From Aegilops tauschii subsp. strangulata (taxonomy: Eukaryota; Streptophyta; Magnoliopsida; Poales; Poaceae), in assembly GCF_002575655.3 (NCBI RefSeq), contig NC_053040.3, forward strand, positions 364,186,267 through 364,250,266: a stretch of DNA of 64,000 nt, in the 5' to 3' direction. Made by a program: the position numbers and the translations under genes. The notes beneath the pieces are model-generated. The model was not told the DNA's origin, did no database searches, and saw nothing but the letters and a program-made list of their open reading frames with translations. This document shows, piece by piece, positions 22,547 through 34,311 of this stretch; within the stretch, counting starts at the first letter, position 1, and each line of letters begins with the position of its first letter.

Positions 22547-24068
22547 TGATACGTCCATTTTGCATCATGCTTTTATGTTGATATTTATTGCATTATGGGC
22601 TGTTATTACACATTATATCACAATACGTATGCCTTTTCTCTCTTATTTTATAAGGTTTACATGAAGAAGGAGAATGCCGGCAGCTGGAGTTCTGGACTGG
22701 AAAAGGAGCAAATATTAGAGACCTACTCTGCACAACTCCAAAAGTCCCGAAACTTCACGGAGCATGTTTTTGGTATATATATAAAATATTGGGCGAAGAA
22801 AGTACCAGAGGGGGGCCACCAGCCAGCCACAAGGATGGAGGGCGCGCCCTACCCCCTGGGCGCGCGCCCCGACCTTGTGGGCCCCTGGCAGGCCTCCGGT
22901 GCCCATCTTCTGCTATATGGTGTCTTTTACCCTGGAAAAAAATCAGAAGGAAGCTTTCGGGACGAAGCGCCACCGTCTCAAGGCGAAACCTGGGCAGAAC
23001 CAATCTAGGGCTCCGGCGGAGCTGTTCTGCCGGGGTAACTTCCCTCCGGGAGGGGGAAATCGAAGACATCGTCATCACCAACGATCCTCTCATCGAGAGG
23101 GGGTCAATCTCCATCAGCATCTTCACCAGCACCATCTCCTCTTAAACCCTAGTTCATCTCTTGTATCCGATCTTTGTCTCAAAACCTCATATTGGTACCT
23201 GTGGGTTGTTAGTAGTGTTGATTACTCCTTGTAGATGATGCTAGTTGGTTCATTCGGTGGAAGATCATATGTTCAGATCCTTAATGATAATTAATACTCC
23301 TCTGATTATGAACATGAATATGCTTTGTGAGTAGTTACGTTTGTTCCTGAGGACATGGGAGAAGTCTTGTTATAAGTAATCATGTGAATTTGGTATTCGT
23401 TCGATATTTTGATGAGATGTATGTTGTCTCTCCTCTAGTGGTGTTATGTGAACGTCGACTACATGACACTTCACCATTATTAGGGCCTAGGGGAAGGCAT
23501 TGGTAAGTAATAAGTAGATGATGGGTTGCTAGAGTGACAGAAGCTTAAACCCTAGTTTATTCGTTGCTCCTAAGGGGCTGCTTTGGATCCATATGTTTCA
23601 TGCGATGGTTAGATTTATCTTAATTCTTCTTTTGTAGTTGCGGATGCTTGCGAGAGGGTTTAATCATAAGTGGGAGGCTTTTCCAAGGAAGGGCAGCACC
23701 CAAGCACCGGTCCACCCACATATCAAATTATCAAAGTAATGAATGCGAATCATATGAGCATGATGAAAACTAACTTGACAACAATTCCCATGTGTCCTCG
23801 GGAGCTCTTTGCTTTATATAAGAGTTCGTCCAGGCTTGTCCTTTGCTACAAAAAGGATTGGGCCACCTTGCTGCACCTTATTTACTTTTATTACTTGTTA
23901 CCCGTTATGATTTATCTTATCACAAAACTATCTGTTACCGATAATTTCAATGCTTGCAGAGAATACCTTGCTGAAAATCACTTGTCATTTCCTTCTGCTC
24001 CTCGTTGGGTTCGACACTCTTACTTATTGAAAGGACTACGATAGATCCCCTATACTTGTGGGTCATCA
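22547..24068 (+). repeat. 3' LTR of G1 (1,522 bp)
   Basis: Starts TGATACGTCCATTTTGC after the polypurine tract and ends CTTGTGGGTCATCA. The TGAT...ATCA ends are imperfect inverted repeats as expected. The 5' LTR is not in the window, so no age estimate from LTR divergence is possible. The next bases, GTATC, would be the TSD. Confidence 0.85.
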
Positions 24069-24074
24069 GTATCC

Positions 24075-25890
24075 TTTTATGCTATCCAGAAATTATATAT
24101 CATTTCCAATCAACAATATGTCATCTACATATAATGTTAGAAATGCTACAGAGCTCCCATTCACTTTCTTGTAAATACAGGCTTCTCCGAAAGTCTGTAT
24201 AAAACCATATGCTTTGATCACCTCATCAAAGCGTATATTCCAACTCCGAGATGCTTGCACCAGTCCATAAATGGATCGCTGGAACTTGCACACTTTGTTA
24301 GCACCTTTAGGATCGACAAAACCTTCTGGTTGCATCATATACAACTCTTCTTTAAGAAATCCATTAAGGAATGCAGTTTTGACGTCCATTTACCAGATTT
24401 CATAATCATAAATGTGGCAATTGCTAACATGATTCGGACAGACTTAAGCATCGCTACGAGTGAGAAAATCTAATCGTAGTCAACACCTTGAACTTGTCGA
24501 AAACCTTTTGCGACAAGTTGAGCTTTGTAGATAGTAACACTACCATCAGCGTCCGTCTTCCTCTTAAATATCCATATATTCTCAATGGCTCACTGATCAT
24601 CGGGCAAGTCAACCAAAGTCCACACTTTGTTCTCATACATGGATCCTATCTCAAATTTCATGGCCTCAAGCCATTTATCGGAATCTGGGATCATCATGGC
24701 TTCTTCATAGTTTGTAGCTTCATCATGGTTTAGTAACATGACTTCCAGAATAGGATTACCATACCACTCTGGTGCGGAACATGCTTTGTTCGACCTACAA
24801 GGTCCAGTAGTAACTTGATCTGAAGTTTCATGATCATCATCATTAGCTTCCTCTCTAGTTGGTGTAGGCATCACGTGAACGGATTTCTCTTATGAGCTAC
24901 TTTCCAATTCGAGAGAAGGTACAATTACCCCATGAAGTTCTACTTTCCTCCCACTCACTTCTTTCAAGAGAAACTCCTTCTCTAGAAAGGATCCATTCTT
25001 AGCAACAAAGATCTTGCCTTTCGGATCTGTGGTAGAAGGTGTACCCAATGGTTTCCTTAGGGTATCCTATGAAGACGCACTTCTCCGCTTTCGGTTCGAG
25101 CTTATCAGGCTGAAGCCTTTTGACATAAGCGTCACATCCCCAAACATTTAAGAAATGACAACTTAGGTTTCTTGCCAAACCATAGTTCATACGATGTCAT
25201 CTCAACGGATTTAGACGGTGCCCCATTTAACGTGAATGTGGTTGCCTCTAATGCATAACCACAAAACAATAGTGGCAAATCGGTAAGAGACATCATAGAA
25301 CGCACCATATCTAAAAAAGTACGGTTACGGCGTTCGGACACACCATTACGCTGTGGTGTTCCAGGTGGCGTGAGTTGTGAAACTATTTCACATTGTTTTA
25401 TATGAAGGACAAACTCGTAACTCAAATATTTGCCTCCGCGATCAGATCATAGAAACTTTATTTTCTTGTTACGATGATTCTCCACTTCACTCTGAAATTC
25501 TTTGAACTTTTCAAATGTTTGTGTTTCATTAAATAGATATACCCATATCTTCTCAAATCATTTGTGAAGGTCAGAAAATAACGATACCCGCCGCGTGCCT
25601 CAACACTCATCGGACCGCATACATCGGTATGTATTATTTCCAATAAGTCATTGGCTCGCTCCATTCTTCCAAAGAACGCAGTTTTAGTCTTCTTGCCCAT
25701 GAGGCATGGTTCGCAAGTATCAAATGATTCATAATCAAGTGATTCCAAAAATCCATCTGTATGGAGTTTCTTCATGCGCTTTACACCAATATGACCTAAA
25801 CGGCAGTGCCACAATGCACTATCATTATCAACTTTGCATCTTTTGGCATCAATATTATGAATATGTGTATCATGACGATCGAGATTCAAT
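24075..25890 (-). pseudogene. C3 Copia integrase and reverse transcriptase
   Basis: Integrase zinc-binding region with WHCRLGHIGVKRM and CEPCLMGK, then core with IHTDVCGPM and, after a frame break, GTPQRNGVSERRNRT. RT has [20 protein letters not shown] and the catalytic YVDDILLIGND near 24105. The domain order integrase before RT defines Copia. The coding is broken over at least five frames (25889-25458, 25425-25132, 25190-24999, 24874-24590, 24389-24093). Confidence 0.9.
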
Positions 25891-26085
25891 AAACCATTTA
25901 CATTGGGTGTATGACCTAGAAGGTTTTATTCATGTAAACAGAACAACAATTATTCTCTAACTTAAATGAATAACCGTATCGCAATAAACATGATCCAACC
26001 ATATTCATGCTCAACGCAAACACCAAATAACATTTATTTAGGTCCAACACTAATCCCGAAGGTAGAGGGAGTGTGCGATGGTGAT

Positions 26086-27100
26086 CTAATCAACCTTGGA
26101 ATCACTTCCAACACACATCGTCACCTCGCCCTTAGCTAGTCTCTGTTCATTTTGCAACTCCTGTTTTGAGTTAATAATCTTAGCAACTGAACCGGTATCA
26201 AATACCCTGGGGTTACTATGAACACTAGTAAAGTACACATCAATAACATGTATATCAAATATACCTTTGTTCATTTTTCCATCCTTCTTATCCGCCAAGT
26301 ATTTGGGGTAGTTCCGCTTCCAGTGACCATTCCCTTTGCAGTAGAAACACTCAGTTTCAGGCTTAGGTCTAGCTTTGGGCTTCTTCATGGGAGTGGCAAC
26401 TTGCTTGTTATTCTTCTTGAAGTTCCCTTTCTTTTCCTTTGCCCTTTTTCTTGAAACTAGTGGTCTTGCTAACCATCAACACTTGATGCTCTTTCTTGAT
26501 TTCTACCTTCGCCAATTTCAGCATCGTGAAGAGCTCGGGAATCTTTTCCGTTATCCCTTGCACATTATAGTTCATCACGAAGTTCTAGTAGCTTGGTGAT
26601 AGTGACTAGAGAACTCTGTCAATCACTATATTATCTGGAAGATTAAATCCCACTTGATTCAAGTGATTGTAGTACCCAGACATTCTGAGCACATGCTCAC
26701 TGGTTGAGCTATTCTCCTCCATCTTGTAGGCAAAGTACTTGTCAGAGGTCTCATACCTCTAGACATGGGCATGAGTATGAAATACTAATTTCAACTCTTG
26801 GAACATCTCATATGCTCTGTGGCGTTCAAAATGTTTTTGAAGTCCCGGTTCTAAGCCGTAAAGCATGGCGCACTAAACTATCAAGTAGTCATCATATCAA
26901 GCTTGCGAAACGTTCATAACGTCAGCATCTGCTCCTGCAATAGGTCTGTCACCTAGCGGTGCATCAAGGACATAATTCTTCTGTGCAGCAATGAGCATAA
27001 TCCCCAGATCACGGACCCAGTCCGCATCATTGCTACTATCATCTTCCAACTTAATTTTCTCTAGGAACATATTAAAAACATAGGGGAGCTACAACGCGAG
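26086..27100 (-). pseudogene. C3 Copia gag and protease remnant
   Basis: The nucleocapsid zinc knuckle is visible as CFYCKGNGHWKRN, followed by the protease start with FDTGSVAKI; the Asp-Thr-Gly triad is present. The matrix/capsid part (27100-26390) is recognisable only by comparison with C1 and is broken by stops and shifts. Confidence 0.8.
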
Positions 27101-27640
27101 CTATTGATCTACAACATAGATATGTAAATACTACCAGGACTAAGTTCATGATAAATTAAGTTCAATTAATCAAATGACTTAAGAACTCCCACTTAGATTG
27201 GCATCCCTCAAGTCATCTAAATGATACGTGATCCAAATCAACTAAACCATGTCCGATCATCACGTGAGATGGAGTAGTCATCAATTGTGAACATCTCTAT
27301 GTTGATCATATCTACTATATGATTCACGTTCGACCTTTCGGTCTCCAGTGTTCCGAGGCCATGTCTGTACATGCTAGGCTCGTCAAGTTTAACCCAAGTA
27401 TTCTGCATGTGCAAAACTATCTTGCACCCGTTGTATTTGAACGTAGAGTCCATCACACTCGATCATCACGTGGTGTCTCAACACGACGAACTGTTGCAAT
27501 GGTGCATACTCAGGGAGAACACTTATACCTTGAAATTTTAGTTAAGGGGTCATCTTATAATGCTACCGCCGTACTAAGCAAAATAAGATGCATAAAAGAT
27601 AAACATCACATGTAATCAAAATATGTGACATGATATACTG
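27101..27640 (-). other. C3 Copia 5' untranslated region (partial)
   Basis: Matches the inverted copy in C1 (28260-28379 and 55348-55769). It shares with C1, but not with C2, the variant GCTTAGTACGGCGG (minus-strand sense). It ends near 27640 before reaching an LTR. Confidence 0.75.
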
Positions 27641-27642
27641 CT

Positions 27643-28379
27643 TACCACCAATGTATTATTTTGATTCGGCTGTATTGTTGGATGAAGTGGCCCGGACTAA
27701 CCTTACATGACCACGTTCATGAGACCTGTTCCACCGACAAACATGCAACTAGTTTTGCATAAAGGTGGCTGGCGGGTGTCTGTTTCTCCAACTTTAGTTG
27801 AAATAAATTTGACTACGGCCGGTCCTTGTTGAAGGCTAAAACAGAAAACTTGATAAATCACCGTTGTGGTTTTGATGCGTAGGTAAGAATGGTTCTTGCT
27901 AGAAGCCCATGGCAGCCACGTAAAACTTGCAATAACAAAGTAGAGGACGTCTAACTTGTTTTTGCAGGGCATGTTGTGATGTGATATGGTCAAGATGTGA
28001 TGAGATATAAATTGTTGTATGAGATGATCGAGTTTTGTAAAAGTTATCGGCAACTGGCAGGAGCCTTATGGTTGTCGCTTTATTGTATGAAATGCAATCG
28101 CCATGTAATTGCTTGACTTTATCACTAAGCGATAACGATAGTCGTAGAAGCAATAGTTGGCGAGACGACAACGATGCTATGATGGAGATCAAGGTGCCAA
28201 GCCGGTGACGATGGAGATCATGACGGTGCTTTGGAGATGTAGATCAAAGGCATAAGATGATGATGGCCATATCATCTCACATATTTTGATTGCATGTGAT
28301 GTTTATCTTTTATGCATCTTATTTTGCTTAGTACGGCGGTAGCATTATAAGATGACCCCTCACTAAATTTTAAGGTATA
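27643..28379 (+). mobile_element. C1: BARE1/Angela-type Copia 5' untranslated region, left of CACTA B
   Basis: Plus-strand Copia leader, with GGTGGCTGGCGGGTGTC and TTTTTGCAGGGCATG typical of the Angela 5' region, and colinear with the inverted C2 leader at 63600-64000. There is no 5' LTR: it begins directly against inverted C3. It continues at 55348 after CACTA copy B. No coding sequence is expected here. Confidence 0.8.
28377..28379. other. Left TSD (ATA) of CACTA copy B
   Basis: ATA precedes CACTACTGCAGG; after the element the triplet is GTA (55348-55350). Comparison with the C3 leader shows the uninterrupted site reads GGTATAAGTGTTC, so the duplication was ATA and the right copy has one substitution. 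Confidence 0.75.
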
Positions 28380-28540
28380 CACTACTGCAGGATGCTGCTA
28401 ACGCGACACTACGATCAGAGACCCTTCGACGAAACTGTGTGCGATGCAATGATCGCAAACGGTGGTGTAAAAGAACCGTCAAAAAAGGTGCAAAATGTTT
28501 GCGATGGCGGAGCCATCAAACATGGTTAGATTTTAGTTGC

Positions 28541-28877
28541 GTGTGCGATTTGGGGCATACGGTTCAGTCCAATGAACTGTGTGCGATGAGGCGGAACAAA
28601 AGAAACGGGCAGCCTAGTGAAGGCGTGTGCAATATACAGCATATGGTTCACTCGGATGAACTGTTTGTGATTAGGCAACACAAAAGAAATGGTCAGCCAG
28701 ATCAAGGTGTGTGTGACTGAGGGCATACGCTTCAGAAGGATTTACTGCTTGCGATTAGGCAACAAAACAGAAATGGGTCAGCCAGATCAAAGTGTCTGTG
28801 ATTGATGGCATACACTTCACATGGATTAGCTGTTTGTGATTAGCCACAACAAACTGAAACAGTTAGATAGATCAACG
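28541..28877 (+). repeat. 5' subterminal repeats of CACTA copy B (four units, about 84 bp)
   Basis: Units begin at about 28541, 28626, 28709 and 28794 with GTGTGCGAT or a variant. Copy A has one more unit. Inverted copies of the core motif lie near the 3' end. Confidence 0.83.
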
Positions 28878-29188
28878 TGTGTGCGCTAGACGGGCACACA
28901 CATTCTAATTAAAAGAAGCGTGCGCAATGGTAATAATGCGCGCGCAGGGTTGTTGGAACAAGACGTGTGCTGACATTGCCTATTGCGGTGCACCCTATAT
29001 ATGGTGCAAACGCCACGTACGTGGCCGAGAAGGCGTACGTGCCCACGTTATGCCTTCCGGGAATAGTGTTGCACTTATAACCGTCAGTAAATTTTGAGCA
29101 TGCGTCCTGTCACATTCCAAATTGCAAACTTGTTCACACAGATCAAAACCTAAATGGTTTCCCACTTAGGAGTGTATTACTACTCGGT

Positions 29189-29196
29189 TATAAATA
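29189..29196 (+). promoter_or_regulatory. TATA box of the coiled-coil gene, copy B
   Basis: TATAAATA stands 97 bp before the ATG at 29286, as in copy A. Confidence 0.6.
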
Positions 29197-29285
29197 CTAC
29201 TACTCCAAGATGACTGCACATTCCTCCTCAACTCCTCATCCACAAAAACAAACAAGTCATCCATCATTGTTCCCTTGCGTCTACC

Positions 29286-29957
29286 ATGGCCAGCGTGAGT
29301 TCTGGGTCGAGAGATTGCCACCAGGGAGATGCAAGCCTAGAAGCGGAAGCACGAGAGATGTCTCGCCTCGCCGCGAAAGCAGCCAACATGTCCCGCCGCG
29401 CGGCCGTAGCAGCAGAGAGGTCCCGCCGCGCCGCCGAAGCAGCACGGAGGTCCCGCCGCGATGTCGATGCAGCAGACTGCTCCGGCCGTGCCGCAGAAGC
29501 AGAAGAGATGTCCCGCCGCGCCGCGAATGCAGCGGAGATGTCCTCCCGCGCCGCAGCGGCCTGGGAAAATGTCTCGCGGGCAGGCGAGGACTCTTACAGG
29601 CGCATGCGTGCCCTCGTCCTTAGGCAGATGGATCAGATCTTCAGGTGGGCGAGGTTGCAGGATGACCTGAAAGCCTCGTTTGAACAGTCTACCGGCGTCA
29701 TCCGGCAACTAAATGAGAACAATGTGAATCTCTGGGCCGAGCGCGACCTGCTGAGGGCGAAGATCGTCGGAGTTGCGGAGCAGCAGGAGCAGACCACTGC
29801 CTCGTTGAAGAGGACCGACATCATCATCGAGAAACTTATGGACGAGAATGCCATGCTGCACATCGAGCGCAGAAGGCTGGTGGAGGAATCCGTGGATGCT
29901 CTCAAGCAGCATCTTGTGGACAAGAAAGAGTTCATCGCCGCTCGCCGCGGAGACTAG
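29286..29957 (+). CDS. Ala/Arg-repeat coiled-coil protein of the CACTA element (intact)
   Basis: A 223-residue ORF with no interruption; the start is chosen because the same ATG follows the TATA box in copy A and the lengths agree exactly. Residues about 21-100 form eight 10-residue units with consensus AEMSRRAAxA (for example ANMSRRAAVA, AERSRRAAEA, EEMSRRAANA), very basic and helical. Residues about 105-215 are Leu/Glu/Arg/Gln-rich with heptad-like spacing, a likely coiled coil. There is no signal peptide or membrane segment; a nuclear, DNA- or partner-binding role is plausible from charge and context only. No family is recognised. Confidence 0.7.
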   Translation: MASVSSGSRDCHQGDASLEAEAREMSRLAAKAANMSRRAAVAAERSRRAAEAARRSRRDVDAADCSGRAAEAEEMSRRAANAAEMSSRAAAAWENVSRAGEDSYRRMRALVLRQMDQIFRWARLQDDLKASFEQSTGVIRQLNENNVNLWAERDLLRAKIVGVAEQQEQTTASLKRTDIIIEKLMDENAMLHIERRRLVEESVDALKQHLVDKKEFIAARRGD

Positions 29958-30544
29958 TTCCCGCGGCCTGCAGCAACACATCAAGAAAGTAGAGATCAGC
30001 GAGCTAGATCGTTCTCTTTCTTCTTCTTTTGCCCTTGTGTATTTTGGGCATTGCCGCATGTGGCTTTTTTTAATTATGTCCCAAAATATGTAAGACAATT
30101 ATTATCCACTGTCATCGTCCTTATATTCCTCATGCTTGCTATAAGTCGCAATCGATGCTATATAGGTCCGTCGGATCTTACATCAAGATCCGTGCAAAAC
30201 TTTCTTTTTCAGATTTTCATTTTTCTCTCTTAAATCTCAGTCTAGTGAGACATATAGCCACGCCGTAGAACAGGTGCTCGGGCGCCATTAATGGAGACGT
30301 TGGGAGGGAGGTGCGCGGCGGGTAGCGGTCAAAGGGCTCTCCTCCCGATGAGCACGCGCCTCCCGTACTCAAATAGCTACCCCGCACGGCACCTCCTAGC
30401 CAATAAAAAAGGGGACGTGTGGCGGCACATAATTGGTAAGTAGAACGCCCACGGTTTCAATAATACTAGTGTTTCCGATTTGTAACGTGACAACACTTGT
30501 TCCAAAATGACTTTGTTGATGTTATGTGTGCGCCTTCGCAAATC
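29958..30544. other. Non-coding spacer, copy B
   Basis: Counterpart of 3585-4189: a T-rich 3' flank of the coiled-coil gene, then a GC-rich block, then the start of the 505-bp array. No gene is visible. Confidence 0.55.
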
Positions 30545-32905
30545 GGACAGAAAAATTACCACGGTATGTTGGTGCCATGTCATGACACCATGCCAAGTTT
30601 CATGATTTTCAGGCGTGTTTTAGATTTACAGGAATTAAAAAACCAAGTTTCTCAATCTTTCCTGCCGAGCCACGACGCCCAGATGTTTGAATTTCATTCC
30701 CATTTCTTGCATGGGACCTATAAATTCACCAAGGACACACATGTGATTTTTCAACCAACTTTGGTGCACTGGAGCATGTGCTAGTAGTTCAAATTTGAAT
30801 TATGCACATTAAATGCGCAGAAACTTAATTAATGTATAAAAAAGGCCAAACAAACCCGGAATAATTCTAAAATTTAGCACGATACTTCTATTTTGTCTAA
30901 TCTGCCTGTGTCAAAGAATTAAGGCGGGGGAAGCAGTGTACGTATCTCGTTTCGCACACGAAGGTGACACATTCCCTCTCGGAACCACGAGCCTTCTTGA
31001 GGGAAGCTCCGGTTTGCAAGAAGCTTACACCAAAGCTTGTCCCAGTTCGGCCAAAAAAATTACCGCAGCATGTTGGTGTCATGTCATGACACCATGCCAA
31101 GTTTCATGATTTTCAGGCGTGTTTTGGATTTATAGGAATTAAAAAACCAAGTTTCTCAATCTTTCCGGCCGAGCCACGACGCCCAGATGTTTGAATTTCA
31201 TTCCCATTTCTTGCATGGGACCTATAAATTCACCCAAGGACACACATGTGATTTTTCAACCAACTTTGGTGCACTGGAGCATGCGCTTGTAGTTCAAATT
31301 TGAATTATGCACATTAAATGCGCAGAAACTCAATTAATGTATAAAAATGGCCAAACGAACCCGGAATAATTCCAAAATTTAGCACAATACTTCTATTTGG
31401 TCTAATCAGCCTGTGTAAAAGAATTAAGGCGGGAGAAGGCAGTGTACGTATCTCGTTTCGCACACGGAGGTGACACGTTCCCTCTCGGAACCACGAGCCT
31501 TCTTGAGGGAAGCTCCGGTTTGCAAGAAGCTTACACCAAAGCTTGTCCCAATTCGGCCCAAAAATTACCGCAGCATGTTGGTGCCATGTCATGACACCAT
31601 GCCAAGTTTCATGATTTTCAGGCGTGTTTTATATTTACAGGAATTAAAAAACCAAGTTTCTCAATATTTTCGGCCGAGCCACAACGCCCAGATGTTTGAA
31701 TTTCATTCCCATTTCTTGCATGGGACCTATAAATTCACCCAAGGACACACATGTGATTTTTCAACCAACTTTGATGCACTGGAGCATGTGCTTGTAGTTC
31801 AAATTTGAATTATGCACATTAAATGCGCAGAAACTCAATTAATGTATATAAAAGGCCAAACGAACCCGGAATAATTCCAAAATTTAGCATGATACTTCTA
31901 TTTGGTCTAATCTGCCTGTGTAAAAGAATTAAGGCGGGAGAAGGCGGTGTATGTATCTCGTTTAACACACAGAGGTGACACGTTCCTTCTCGGAACCACG
32001 AGCCTTCTTGAGGGAAGCTCCGGTTTGCAAGAAGCTTACACCAAAGCTTGTCCCAATTCGGCCAAAAAAAATACCGCAGCATGTTGGTGCCATGTCATGA
32101 CACCATGCCAAGTTTCATGATTTTCAGGCGTGTTTTGGATTTACAGGAATTAAAAAACAAAGTTTCTCAATCTTTCCGGCCGAGCCACGACGCCCACATG
32201 TTTGAATTTCATTCCCATTTCTTGCATGGGATCTATAAATTCACCCAAAGACACACATGTGATTTTTCAACAAACTTTGGTGCACTGGAGCATGTTCTTG
32301 TAGCTCAAATTTGAATTATGGACATTAAATGCCCAGAAACTCAATTAATGTATAAAAACGGTCAAATGAACCCGGAATAATTCCATTCCAAAATTTAGCA
32401 CGATACTTCTATTTGGTCTAATTTGCCTGTGTAAAAAAATTAAGGCGGGAGAAGGCAGTGTACGTATCTCGTTTCGCACACGGAGGTGACACGTTCCCTC
32501 TCGGAACCACGAGCCTTCTTGAGGGAAGCTCCGGTTTGCAAGAAGCTTACACTAAAGCTTGTCCCAATTCAGCCAAAAAAATTACCGCAGCATGTTGGTG
32601 CCATGTCATGACACCATGCCAAGTTTCATGATTTTCAGGCGTGTTTTGGATTTACAGGAATTAAAAACCAAGTTTCTCAATCTTTCCGGCTGAGCCACGA
32701 TGCCCGGATGTTTGAATTTCATTCCCATTTCTTGCATGGGACCTATAAATTCACCCAAAGACACACATGTGATTTTTCAACAAACTTTGGTGCATTAGAG
32801 CATGTGCTTGTAGTTCAAATTTGAATTATGCACATTAAATGCCCAAAAACTCAATTAATGCATAAAATTGCCAAACGAACCCGGAATAATTCCAAATTTA
32901 AACAC
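30545..32905 (+). repeat. Array of about 505-bp tandem repeats, five units, in CACTA copy B
   Basis: The landmark CATGCCAAGTTTCATGATTT recurs near 30590, 31096, 31597, 32106 and 32612. Flanks on both sides equal those of the 16-unit array of copy A, so the difference is in array length and not in insertion site. Confidence 0.95.
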
Positions 32906-33301
32906 GACACTCATGTACTAGTTGCATGTTCACTGTACGTAAATGTTCTAGCAATTCAAACACCATCCTTTCCCTCCGTAACACCATTTTGTCTTTCAAA
33001 ACATAATGAAAAAATCAGGTATACCCCAAACAGTTTACTAGAAAGAATCGTGTGGGATGCGATATAAAATATATTGGTGCACCGTCTTGTCTGGCTTACG
33101 CAGGAAGCTTCGTCGTCTACAGTCCACCGCCCCTGCTTGAACCACACTTGTGCGCCAGTTTCTCGCGGCATCGAGCGAAATGTTTTTGCCACCGCGGAAA
33201 TATCTATCTCCCCGCCCCTCTCTCCTACCAAAAGCCACATTTCCACTGTTCCTCCTTGCTTTCCAAGTTCAAACCTTCATTGCTGCTTACTAGCAGCTCA
33301 G
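32906..33301. promoter_or_regulatory. Promoter and leader of the B3-like gene, copy B
   Basis: TATAAAATA at 33063-33071 as in copy A, followed by a GC-richer leader into the 35-bp minisatellite. Confidence 0.5.
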
Positions 33302-33441
33302 CCTCCTCGCCGGCGACCCTTCTTTTTGCAACGCCGCCTCTTCGCTGGCTACCCTTCTTCTTGCAGCGCCGCCTCCTCGCCGGCGACCCTTCTTCTTGCA
33401 GCGCTGCCTCCTTGCCGGCGACCCTTCTTCTTGTTGCGCGG
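33302..33441 (+). repeat. 35-bp minisatellite, copy B (four units)
   Basis: Four units of the same 35-bp repeat as 12479-12653, one fewer than copy A. An ATGGTCAG|GTAA exon-donor candidate follows at about 33454. Confidence 0.83.
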
Positions 33442-34311
33442 CCTTGTAGATATGGTCAGGTAATCCACACCCCACCCACACCATCCTCCTCCTTTCCCGT
33501 CCCACATGCCCCGACTGACGGCGCGACACCTTTCACCGAAATCACTGCCCCCCTCCTCCAATTAAGTGCCGCCCACAGCCATTTTGCACGCAGTATAACG
33601 TGGAGCTCAGTAGCATGCGGCCGCATGCGTGCACAAGGTCTCTATGGCTGCCATGCGTGTCGACCGCCAGATCTTGGAGGAGCACCTCGTCTTCGAGGCC
33701 ACTATTGACACCGCCACGAGGTTGTCTACTTTAAAATACAGTTCGTGCTGTTTTCTCGAGGCCACCCCCAGTGCCTTCTAGTGTTTTGTCCTCTGTAATG
33801 TTAATATGCAATCTGATGTTCAGTTAACAGTTTGATCCTCTGAAATGTAATGTTCAGTTAACACTTTGGTCCAACAATTGCTACATTTCATAGTACTGTT
33901 CTCAAGCATTCTTTGTTTTGTTAACTGACTTATCTTCTAGTACATGTTTCTATTCTGCAATGTCGTGCTCAGTTAACTATTTTGGTTCATTTGGTCTGCT
34001 GTCCATTTAACTGTTTGGTTCAGTTATGCAATTTTATTTTCATTTGCTGTGGGTACAATTTTGTATTGTTATGCATGTGACAACAATCGAATTTGGTTGT
34101 ATTCAATACATATTCTACTGATAGTATGGCAACTCTCAGTTAACCTAATCAAGATCTTCCTTACGTGTGTTGCACGGAAACAATGGGAGACGCCGCGGTT
34201 TACCATCGAGGTTTGTTCAAGCAGGGTCCTTTGGCTAATAGCACATTATTGTGCAGTTGCAGGAAACATTCTAATATTTAGGTTTCTTACAATTTGGTCT
34301 TGCACATGTAG
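33442..34311 (+). other. Upstream exons and introns of the B3-like gene, copy B (uncertain)
   Basis: As in copy A: exon-like GC-rich blocks and T-rich introns. A stretch about 34140-34211 (CACGGAAACAATGGGAGACG, ending TCGAG|GT) looks like an internal exon. Its codons are open, but the phase to the next exon is not fixed by sequence alone. Confidence 0.35.

Larger units (their letters stand above)
1652..24068 (+). mobile_element. G1: Ty3/Gypsy retrotransposon, 5'-truncated, with nested inserts
   Basis: This Gypsy element is visible in pieces: integrase start (1652-1883), rest of integrase and a downstream ORF (17507-18816), long 3' non-coding region (18817-19563 and about 21750-22546) and 3' LTR (22547-24068). 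The 5' LTR, gag, protease and RT are missing; the match begins abruptly near 1652. Inserted into it are CACTA copy A (1884-17503) and a Copia-LTR/GC-rich composite (19564-21749). No chromodomain follows the integrase, which argues against a chromovirus; an Athila-like lineage is likely. The LTR resembles the Triticeae WHAM family from memory. On its right G1 abuts Copia C3 inside RT, so G1 probably inserted into C3. Confidence 0.8.
24069..27640 (-). mobile_element. C3: BARE1/Angela-type Copia, partial, minus strand
   Basis: Read on the minus strand it gives 5' untranslated region (27640 to about 27110), gag (to about 26390), nucleocapsid/protease (about 26390-26086), integrase (25889 to about 25000) and RT (to 24069). 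RNase H and both LTRs are missing: the left side is cut by G1 and the right side abuts C1 within the 5' region. All frames carry stops. Confidence 0.85.

Noticed and set aside
22595..23234. Overlapping ORFs of 118-137 codons in the G1 3' LTR
   Set aside because: They lie in an LTR leader region with GC-rich stretches and have no conserved domain.
33052..33708. 218-codon ORF in copy B at the same place
   Set aside because: Same reasons: the ATG precedes the TATA box and the frame depends on the minisatellite.
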